Shown here in pieces: positions 10,716 to 18,600 of a stretch of DNA of 20,234 bases. The stretch covers positions 1 through 20,234 of IMG/VR virus record IMGVR_UViG_3300028610_001749; one strand, given 5' to 3'. The translations under genes and the position numbers were made by a program. Position 1 is the stretch's first letter. Every line of letters starts with the position of its first letter. A model generated the notes under the pieces. The model was not told where the DNA came from. It made no database searches and saw only the letters and a program-made list of their open reading frames with translations. Source of the stretch: a virus.

Positions 10716-12063
10716 AAATAATGCGAGATTCAAAGTAATCAGAGCCGGTAGAAGAAGCGGTAAGACAATACTTGAACGAGAGGATATGAGCTTTGAAGCA
10801 ATATCTCAAAAAGATAGAAATATATTTTATATTTGTCCTACACAAATCCAAGCCAGAGAAATAATCTGGGAGATGTTTAAAAAGAGATTATCAGCAATGG
10901 CCACTTTTCACGAACAAAGGTTGGAAATAAAAGTCCTTGCTCAAGATGATGGATATTCTTATATCAAATTAGGAAGCTGGGAAAATAGAGAGAACTTTAG
11001 AGGTAAGCCAGCAGACAAGATTGTATTTGACGAAGTAGATACAATGCGTGATTTCTTTATTGGCTGGCAAGAGATATTTAGACCAGCTTTAATGGATTCA
11101 GGCGGAGGCGCTTCATTTATAGGAACGCCAAAAAAAGAAAACCCCAATTTACGAAGATTAGAAAAGATAGCCGAGATAGATAGCGACTACGCTGTATTTC
11201 ATTTTACATCATTGGATAATCCTTACTTGTCAGACGAGGAGAAGAAAAAAACCAAAGATGAGCTTGATTTTGAAACTTACAGACAAGAGATATTGGCTGA
11301 ATATGTGGATAGTCAAGGAGCTTTATTCAGATATGACGCTCTAATAGACATCTTTTCAAATACAATAACTAAGACAGGGAAGAAGTATTTAATTGTAGAT
11401 ATTGCTGATGACGGCTCTGATAAGACCATATTTAGCTTTTGGGAAGATTTAGAAGAATACAGACGAGAGGAGTATGCCCAATTAAATACCGAAATCATAG
11501 TCAATAAAATAAGAGAGTATGCTTCACAAGACCAAATCCCCTATTCTCAAATAGCTGTTGACGCTATCGGAGTAGGAGCGGGTATAGCTTCAAGTTCTAT
11601 ACTGAAAGGCATAATTGGATTTAAGAGTTCTTATCAAGCTATTAAAACCGAAAGAAGTATAGTTTATTTACCGGATGTCAGTTTTACCAAAGAAGCTCCG
11701 CTTTTAACAGAATACAGAAACCTTAGAAGTCAATGTATCTTTACCCTTGCTGATTTAGTCAACAATCATAAAATAGCTTCAAGATTAGATGGCAAAATGA
11801 AAGAGAATATTATTGAAGAACTGACAGTTTATCAAGACGCAAGCAAAGGAGATGGTAAGCAAATGGCTACTCAAAAAGAAGATGTTAGAGCTTTGATAGG
11901 GCGTAGTCCAGACCATTCAGATTGTTTTATTATGAGAATGTATTTTGAAGTTATGGGTAAAATGATTCCAGACCAGTCAGAAGAACAAGAAGATATTACC
12001 AGAAAAATGAAGGAACAGTTTGAGATAAATAAGGTAAACATCTTAAATGAATCTAACAAATAA
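10681..12063 (+). CDS. terL: Terminase large subunit
   Basis: 460 aa from ATG 10681, chosen because family members begin just before a 'LHxKQK' segment (MILHQKQKDV here); ATGs at 10663 and 10675 are also in frame. Walker A is GRRSGKT (23-29), Walker B KIVFDEVD (D117, E118), and the coupling motif is SFIGTPKK (145-152). The nuclease domain has D240 in YLIVDIAD, D294 in IAVDAIG, and D411/D414 in PDHSD. All motor and nuclease motifs are present. It should cut and pump DNA into a procapsid. The start overlaps the preceding gene by 35 bp. It is the only unambiguous virion-assembly gene seen. Confidence 0.93.
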   Translation: MILHQKQKDVIKNNARFKVIRAGRRSGKTILEREDMSFEAISQKDRNIFYICPTQIQAREIIWEMFKKRLSAMATFHEQRLEIKVLAQDDGYSYIKLGSWENRENFRGKPADKIVFDEVDTMRDFFIGWQEIFRPALMDSGGGASFIGTPKKENPNLRRLEKIAEIDSDYAVFHFTSLDNPYLSDEEKKKTKDELDFETYRQEILAEYVDSQGALFRYDALIDIFSNTITKTGKKYLIVDIADDGSDKTIFSFWEDLEEYRREEYAQLNTEIIVNKIREYASQDQIPYSQIAVDAIGVGAGIASSSILKGIIGFKSSYQAIKTERSIVYLPDVSFTKEAPLLTEYRNLRSQCIFTLADLVNNHKIASRLDGKMKENIIEELTVYQDASKGDGKQMATQKEDVRALIGRSPDHSDCFIMRMYFEVMGKMIPDQSEEQEDITRKMKEQFEINKVNILNESNK

Positions 12064-12150
12064 ACTACCGATTATTCCTTTTAAAAATTAGAATTAAAAA
12101 ATAGCTTAATTAAGCCAAAAGAATATAACTAAATTAGACCCCTATTATTT
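12064..12150 (+). other. Short intergenic region with 12-bp palindrome
   Basis: GCTTAATTAAGC at 12104-12115 is a perfect 12-bp palindrome in an AT-rich gap after the terminase gene. It is a possible operator or recombinase site. No ribosome site precedes ATG 12151. Confidence 0.35.
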
Positions 12151-12708
12151 ATGAATAAACCACTTCTACAAAAAGATATTTCTAAAAACGGAACATTTTA
12201 TAAATTCGTTGGTTGGTTTATGAAACTTCAAAAAATAATTGCTACCAGAGCAATCCTTTTGGATTTTATTGAGGAGCTAATCCACGAATTTGATTATCTT
12301 GACAAAGCCCATAACTTGCCTGACAGCTTCAGTAAGGTTGCTAATGAGTGGAAAGGAAAATATAACTTAAAAGCTGGGATAATAAAAAATAGCTTGAGTG
12401 ATTTGAGAACCTATGAATCATTTATGACCTCTTTTCCTAATTGGGTGATACATCAAGATAAGGTTTGGATAAAGTTAAACTTAGAAGATGAATTTACTAA
12501 AAAGGAAATGGCAGAAGCCAGAGCTGATTTAAAAAAAATTCATAACAAAAAGAAAAAAGCGGAAGATTTTAATGAAGAAAAATTTAAGGATTTAATAATT
12601 GGCAACATTATGAAAAGTATAGGAACTACAAATCTTGAGGACTATATGAAAATTGAGCAGGCCTATGAGGTATACAAACACATATTCTTTGATAAGTCGC
12701 TTTTATAA
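12151..12708 (+). CDS. Hypothetical protein, 185 aa
   Basis: ATG 12151. Mostly helical, with an aromatic N-terminus (FYKFVGWFMKLQKII), an acidic middle and a lysine-rich segment near residues 130-145 (KKIHNKKKKAEDFNEEKF). No membrane segment is present. Its position after the large terminase is where a portal would normally lie, but it is far too short and has no portal-like features. Its TAA overlaps the next ATG by one base (TAATG), so the pair is coupled. Confidence 0.66.
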   Translation: MNKPLLQKDISKNGTFYKFVGWFMKLQKIIATRAILLDFIEELIHEFDYLDKAHNLPDSFSKVANEWKGKYNLKAGIIKNSLSDLRTYESFMTSFPNWVIHQDKVWIKLNLEDEFTKKEMAEARADLKKIHNKKKKAEDFNEEKFKDLIIGNIMKSIGTTNLEDYMKIEQAYEVYKHIFFDKSLL

Positions 12709-13031
12709 TGAAAAAAACAATAACAGCTAAACACAGGAAAGCAATAAATAAGGGCAAACAAAAAGCCAGAGAGCTTTACGGACTTATTCTGAAAATAGAT
12801 GAGGATATTTCAATTTGGGCTGATAAATTTCAATACATTGTCCACTTCAAAAGCGATACTTGGTATTTGCCAACTTTGGAATCTTGTTTTGAAGAAATCT
12901 TTAAGACAAAAGTTAAAATCAATTTGATAGAAAATAAGAAAAAAGAAATTGAAACGATTATTGAGCAAATCAAATCAACTTCTGATTGGCTCAAAAAGAT
13001 GTTTAGGAATCTTGAGAACCCCAAATTATAG
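12708..13031 (+). CDS. Hypothetical protein, 107 aa
   Basis: ATG 12708 uses the last base of the previous stop (TAATG). A basic N-terminus (MKKTITAKHRKAINKGKQKA) is followed by a beta-like segment (FQYIVHFKSDTWYLPTLESC) and a long C-terminal helix. The family is unknown. Tight coupling with the 185-aa gene suggests a complex. Confidence 0.66.
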   Translation: MKKTITAKHRKAINKGKQKARELYGLILKIDEDISIWADKFQYIVHFKSDTWYLPTLESCFEEIFKTKVKINLIENKKKEIETIIEQIKSTSDWLKKMFRNLENPKL

Positions 13032-13180
13032 TCAAAACCATTTCCTGTTCCCGCATTAAAAGGCATTTCTGATTAGATTCTCTTTGATAAAAGCGATTTA
13101 ACCCCGATACTTGATAAATACTATGTCTTTTTTAAAAAAAGCTCTAAAATCAAAGGAAAATTAAAAAAAGGAATAAAAAA
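13032..13180 (+). other. Intergenic region, possible promoter for the giant genes
   Basis: TTGATA at 13084-13089 and GATACT at 13106-13111, 16 bp apart, are a weak -35/-10 candidate. AAAGGA near 13167 is the ribosome site for the TTG start at 13181. No other gene was found. Confidence 0.35.
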
Positions 13181-15628
13181 TTGGTCAAAAAAATAACAAA
13201 AGTTAATCCACCTTTTGGGGATATTCCAGAACAAACTTTTTCTTACAGCATTCCTGAAGAGGCGGAAATAGTTAGGCAAACTGGCGACCCCGATAGTGAT
13301 ATTTATTTACGAAAAGCCGGTAGGATTTTTACATTAGACCCCAAAAGTTTTATGACCCCAGAGGAATTAGACCCTGCTTTTGGAGCGGCTGGTAAGTTTG
13401 TTGTTGAAAGCACATTAAGAAAAAGAGGCGCTGAATGGATAAAGCAGGCGGGAGTTCCTGTCGGGGAAATAAGTTTAGGTGATACTCTTAGAGAACTTGC
13501 CGAAGAGTTTGGATACAGAAGTCCGCAAGCAGCTGTTGGTGGAGTGATAGGCAAAGAGCAGTTTTTAGCAAGAACGCCAACTGCTCCATTAGCGGCTATT
13601 ACTCCAGAAGTCCCTTCTGATTTAGCCGCTTTTAATCAGCAAATGGTAGCGGCTCAAGTAGAACCTGATATTTATAGCGGTTTAGTTGAAAGAGATGGAA
13701 CTATTTTTGAAAAAGCGACTGGTAGGGGTTTTAAAACCGAAGCAGAATTAGCAACTTCATTAGGTATTCAACCTCATCAAATTGAATGGGGAAAGATTGC
13801 TAAACAACCTATTACTCCAACACCGCCAATTTCTCCAGAAGCTCCAGAAGTTATTACTCCTGAAGGGGATATTGCCGGTATCAGGCAGGTTCTTGGAGCT
13901 GACTGGACACCCAGCCCGGCCTTTACGACTGCTCTTCAATCTAAAGGGATATACGGGGCAATTCGCATTCAAGGGACTAATGAAGTGTATAGTATTGGAG
14001 TTGGAGGGCGAAAAGAAACGGCTGAAAGTTTTAAAGCAAGGTTTGGGACAGACAGCCAAAAAGGCATTGTTGATGTAATTTCAAGAGAGCAAGCTGCTAA
14101 ATTGGGTATTACTGATACAGGACAAACTCCGGTAGCTCCAAGCCCAGCTATTCTGATAGATGGATTATCCAAACAACAGCCACAGCTTGAGATTCCAGAT
14201 TTAGTAACTGATGATGGACAAACAGCGACAACAATAGCAGCCAGTATTGAGAAATACATAGAATTACAAAAAGCTGCTAAAACTAAAGAAGAAAAAGAAG
14301 CAGAAGAAAAAGTTAGTGATATAACAACTCAAATAGAGGAATTGGTAGAAGAAGGAAAGAGCAAAGGAATAATACAATTAGAGGAAGAAAAAAAAAGGGA
14401 AATAGAAGAAAAACAAACGGCTGTTGATGACGCTGATTCTAACTTAGCAATGAAATTGGCGGAGATAACAGCATTAACTGCTGACTACTATTTAAAAAAC
14501 CAAGAAATAGCAGGCAGACCGGGTTTTACTATGGCTTCTGTTCAAGGTCAGCAACGACAAAATTACCAAATGTTTCTGGTTCAAAAAAATGTTCTCGTAG
14601 CGGAGGCATCTATGCTCCAAGCAACAAGTTTGGGATTAGCTGGAAAGCTCAATTCAGCTATAAAGGCAGCAAACCGAGCAACAGATTTGCGTTGGAGTAA
14701 TTACGAACACCGCCTAAATAGCCAATTAACTCTTCTTGATATGGCAAGTAAAGAATTAAGCGGGGAACAAAAGATTAGGGTAGATGCTTTAAATGCCTAT
14801 TATGAGCAGCTTCAAGAAACATTAGATACTCAAAAAGATTTAGAAAAAGCAAAAAATACAACCCTTCTTTCTCAAATGAAAACTTACCCTGACGCATTTA
14901 TCACTTTAGATGATACTTTAGAAATAGCGAACCAAAAGATAACTACTCAATCAAGGATTTATTCTGAAAAGGTAAGACCACCGCAATATGTAACAGACCC
15001 AACAAGAGTAGTAGATACCAGAATATCAGATACAGAAATAGAAGGGAATCTTAATGAAATCTTTTCTAATGTTTCTGTTGGTGAAGGAATAGAAAAAGCA
15101 GAAGAGGCAGGACATAGCAAATCTGATGTTAAAACATTTTTAGATACTAATACTAAAATGACTATTTCATCTATCAATTCTGCTCTTGATGAAGTGTTTG
15201 TTGGGAAGGGCGGACTATTTGATATTTTCACTCCTGATACTCAAATTGGTAATGGCATAAGAAAAGCAAGGGACGCTGGACACAGCAGAGCTGATATTAA
15301 AGGTTTCTTGGATTTAGAAACTGATTTGAATGTATCAAGTATTGATTCTGCTCTTGATGAAGTGTTTGGTTCTGAAAAGGTAGCTACGCTATCTGATGAG
15401 AATCTAAGAGATATTGCTATTGCTCTTGTCAAAAAGACAACTTCTGTTTTTGGTTCAAAGACAACCAATGAAGCGAAGGCATTAGCCAGACAGGGTTCAA
15501 TTACAAGCGGAGGCAAAAAGATTGAATTAAGTCCAGACCAAGTGGATAGAATTATTGAATTGATTGATGAGATATATCCTGGCGGTGAAAGAAGTTTAAT
15601 CAGAACGCTTTTGCCATTTGGAAAATAA
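13181..15628 (+). CDS. Large repeat-containing putative virion protein, 815 aa
   Basis: TTG 13181 is used because AAAGGA lies before it and the next Met is over 55 residues in. Residues 1-345 contain several small beta-rich modules linked by Pro-rich spacers (KQPITPTPPISPEAPEVI near 208-225). Residues 355-425 are a highly charged coiled coil, and 425-600 a long helical region with few charges breaking it. Two 40-residue repeats lie at 634-673 and 690-729, with 25 of 40 identical residues. No enzymatic motif or signal peptide is present. The modular, linker-rich, coiled-coil build suits a virion-internal, tail or scaffold protein. It is followed after 3 bp by the giant gene. Confidence 0.62.
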   Translation: MVKKITKVNPPFGDIPEQTFSYSIPEEAEIVRQTGDPDSDIYLRKAGRIFTLDPKSFMTPEELDPAFGAAGKFVVESTLRKRGAEWIKQAGVPVGEISLGDTLRELAEEFGYRSPQAAVGGVIGKEQFLARTPTAPLAAITPEVPSDLAAFNQQMVAAQVEPDIYSGLVERDGTIFEKATGRGFKTEAELATSLGIQPHQIEWGKIAKQPITPTPPISPEAPEVITPEGDIAGIRQVLGADWTPSPAFTTALQSKGIYGAIRIQGTNEVYSIGVGGRKETAESFKARFGTDSQKGIVDVISREQAAKLGITDTGQTPVAPSPAILIDGLSKQQPQLEIPDLVTDDGQTATTIAASIEKYIELQKAAKTKEEKEAEEKVSDITTQIEELVEEGKSKGIIQLEEEKKREIEEKQTAVDDADSNLAMKLAEITALTADYYLKNQEIAGRPGFTMASVQGQQRQNYQMFLVQKNVLVAEASMLQATSLGLAGKLNSAIKAANRATDLRWSNYEHRLNSQLTLLDMASKELSGEQKIRVDALNAYYEQLQETLDTQKDLEKAKNTTLLSQMKTYPDAFITLDDTLEIANQKITTQSRIYSEKVRPPQYVTDPTRVVDTRISDTEIEGNLNEIFSNVSVGEGIEKAEEAGHSKSDVKTFLDTNTKMTISSINSALDEVFVGKGGLFDIFTPDTQIGNGIRKARDAGHSRADIKGFLDLETDLNVSSIDSALDEVFGSEKVATLSDENLRDIAIALVKKTTSVFGSKTTNEAKALARQGSITSGGKKIELSPDQVDRIIELIDEIYPGGERSLIRTLLPFGK
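15080..15367 (+). repeat. Two 40-residue coding repeats
   Basis: Codons 634-673 (15080-15199) and 690-729 (15248-15367) of the 815-aa gene share the pattern G-x-G-I-x-K-A-x-x-A-G-H-S, then D-x-K-x-F-L-D, ending in SALDEVF. Their last 20 or so bases are the same in DNA, so the duplication may be recent or maintained by conversion. Confidence 0.8.
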
Positions 15629-15631
15629 TCT

Positions 15632-18600
15632 ATGGCAAACATTTTAGGACTATTATTTAAAGATGTAGTTAAAACTACTGGCAGAATCCCTGCTAAATTT
15701 CCACCAACACCTAAAAGATTTACGCCAATAGAGGAACTTCCTGGAACTATTGGAGGAGGACTTTCCGTAGCTGATATTATGGCTACTCCGTTTAAAAGAT
15801 TAGCCAAAGGGAAACCAGTTTTTAGAGAACCGATAACAGCTCCAAAGATAGAACCTGTTTTGCCAGAATTAGCTCCTAAAAAGTTTATTGGCGACCCAGA
15901 AAAGAAACTGGACTTAATTAAAAATACTATTTTAGGATTGCCAGAGGCAGCACTTCAAACATTGCCATTTGTTAAGCTATTAAGACAGCCAGCACCTGAA
16001 ACTTTTGCTGGCAGAGCTAAAGCGATTGGCAACGAAGCAATAGATTTTATCAGAGGGCTTGGTCAGTATGTCGTTAGTGTAGGCACTTCAGCAGTTTCAT
16101 TATTAAGAGATGAGCCAATAGAGGAACAAATAAAAACCTTGCCATTTTTAGGGCAAGTTCCTACTTATGAAAAAGAAGCACACGAACAGCTAATCGCTGG
16201 AGTTAGTCCTCTTGAGGTTGGTATTAGTTTATTTGCTAAGGCGGCTATCACGACCAGTATTCTTACCCCGGGGGCTTTAAGGATTACCCGGGCATTAAAA
16301 CCAAAGATAACAATTAAATCCACCAAGACATCTTTATCAAAGCAAGATGTTTCTGACATTACCAGAGGAGCAGAGATAGCACCTGAAAAACTTAATGCTT
16401 TCAAACAAGCTGTTGATGAAGGAATTAAAATTGGACAAGAATTAAGAAGAGGCAATGAGGTTATTGTCAGGGTAGATACGCCAAGAGCCACAGGCGAATT
16501 ATTATATCAGCCGGTCAGCAAAACATTATTTAAAAAAGTTATTCAAGAAGTTAAAGCAAAAGAGTTTGCCCCGGGTCTGACTATTAAAGATATTTCAAAA
16601 GAACTTCAACCTTTAGTTAAGGTGGCAAAGAAGTTTAAGACAGCAGAGGATTTTGTGGCAAGTTCGGTCAATATAGATAAAGCAGTCAAAGCCGTTACTG
16701 GCAAAGATATCCCTGAAGCTGGAGTTGGCCGTAGAGAGTTATTAAAAGAAACCCAAGACATATTGATTAAAAATGGATTCAAGGATTTACAAGATTTTTA
16801 TAACAAAGTAGTTAGACCAACAGAAACTCCCGGTGGCATACCAATTAGTTATATAGAAGAAGCTCCGCCTGTGTTTGGCGAGGCAAAGACCATAGCTGAT
16901 TTAAAGAAAGTTCAGTTTGGCGAAGTTGTTAAAAAACCAGTTAGAAGAAGAGAGCCAGAAATTCCAATCACGCTCCGAAAGCAAAGAGAAATGGTTTTGA
17001 CACCTGAAGAATATGCTGAAACAGATTTATTCAAACAAATTGAAAAACAGGTTGAAGACCTAACACCAGAACAGGAGCAGGCAATTTTAGAGGCAGATGT
17101 TCAACGGGACTTAGGCGATATTGAAAGGAATGTTAAAAAGCAGTTGTTTGATGATATTTTATTGATTGGTGGAATTAAAAGTTTTAAGGGTGGATTCTTA
17201 GCAGAGGAGTTGGCACAAGTTCCATTGAGATTAAGAAATAATAAAACTGGCCAGCCATTAGACGAGGTTTCTTCATCATTAAACGAAAGGGGATATAATT
17301 TTGAAAGCGATACTGATTTATTAGAAGCTATCTTGAAAGTTGAAACAAGAGGGGCAGTTGTTGCTCAACCAAAGAAAGCTCAAGTTAGGGCAATACTCAA
17401 ATCAATTCAAACTATTAAGAGAATTACACCAGAGGCCATTATCAAGAAAGCCACAACAGGCAGAAACGCAACACTTAGGCAATTACTGGCCAAAGTTTCC
17501 AAGCTCCCGTCAAGGATAGGAGCAAGGAAGATAACTAAACCAGAACCAGTCCTATTAAGAGGAAAAATCAGAGCAATAGCTAAAGGAGCTAAGATTGGAG
17601 CAAGGGCAGGACGGGCAGAGGCAAGATTATCCACGACCAGAGCTTTAATTGATAAGTTCACAAACAGAATAACCTTAATGAAAAGGCAACAGGAGCTTGG
17701 AAAGCTCAAAGGCAGAATCCTTGAAAGAGAGATTGCTAAAATAAAACAAGAAGCTGAAGATATTATTAAAACCTTTTTACCTAAAGCTGAAAGAGGAACA
17801 TCAGATTTATTGACCAAGTTAAGAAAAGCCAAGACCCTAAAAGATATTGAGGCATTAAAAACCAGAGTTGGCAATTTAGCAGAAGCAAAAGATATCAGAG
17901 TTTTGAAAACTTTAATCAGGAAAGAGGTAAAAGTAATCAAGCCAAAAAAGGTAGCTGGTAAACCAGTTGGAAGGTTTACGCCAGAGATTCAAAAAGTTCT
18001 TGATACTTTTAGGAAAACGATATTGTTAAAAGCGTCTGATGTTGAGTTGAAAATACAAGAAAATTTATTGAAGTTTGAGGAGCAAATAATGCCTTTAGAT
18101 ATAGCTTTAGAGAACAGAATTTTGAGTTTATTTCAAGGTAATCCCCAACAGCTTCAAACATTATTGAATCAGATTATTGAAATGAAGAATACCGGCCGAA
18201 TGTTGTCAGAACTAAAGGCCTTTAATTTAGAGGAAGACCTAACGAGAAAAAGAAACCTTGTTGTTGACCACGCTACCGGATTTGCTGGGACTAAGGAGGG
18301 ATTACAAACAACAGGAAAACCAGCTAAGACGACATCAGAGAGATTGAAGCAATCCTTGAAGTCCTTAGGCGACAAGTGGATTGTGAGTTGGGAGGGCTTA
18401 ATGGATATAGTTGACTTCAATGCTGGAGTTGAGAATCAGGCATTAGCCAAGACCTTTTCAGTTATCAAACAAGAGAACAGATTTAAAGAATTAGAAAATG
18501 CCTATATTGATGACTTCAATAAAATGATTTCTGATGTCTATGGAATTGAGAACAAACCAAGCAAGATAAATAAGAAAATAATAGACAATAATCAACCAAT

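Noticed and set aside
12151-13031. Portal or capsid gene in the usual place after the terminase
   Set aside because: The two genes encode 185 and 107 aa, far too short for a portal, with no recognisable capsid features.
13782-14078. Plus-strand 98-aa frame inside the 815-aa gene
   Set aside because: Out-of-frame overlap with a gene whose product has coherent modules; Leu/Gln-rich content is a frame artefact.
15241-15807. Minus-strand 188-aa open frame
   Set aside because: Antisense shadow across the junction of the two giant genes, with no ribosome site and shadow-like composition.
17407-17940. Minus-strand 177-aa open frame
   Set aside because: It lies wholly inside the giant plus-strand gene; its hydrophobic, Leu/Ser-rich product is the usual antisense shadow of a Lys/Glu-rich coding sequence.
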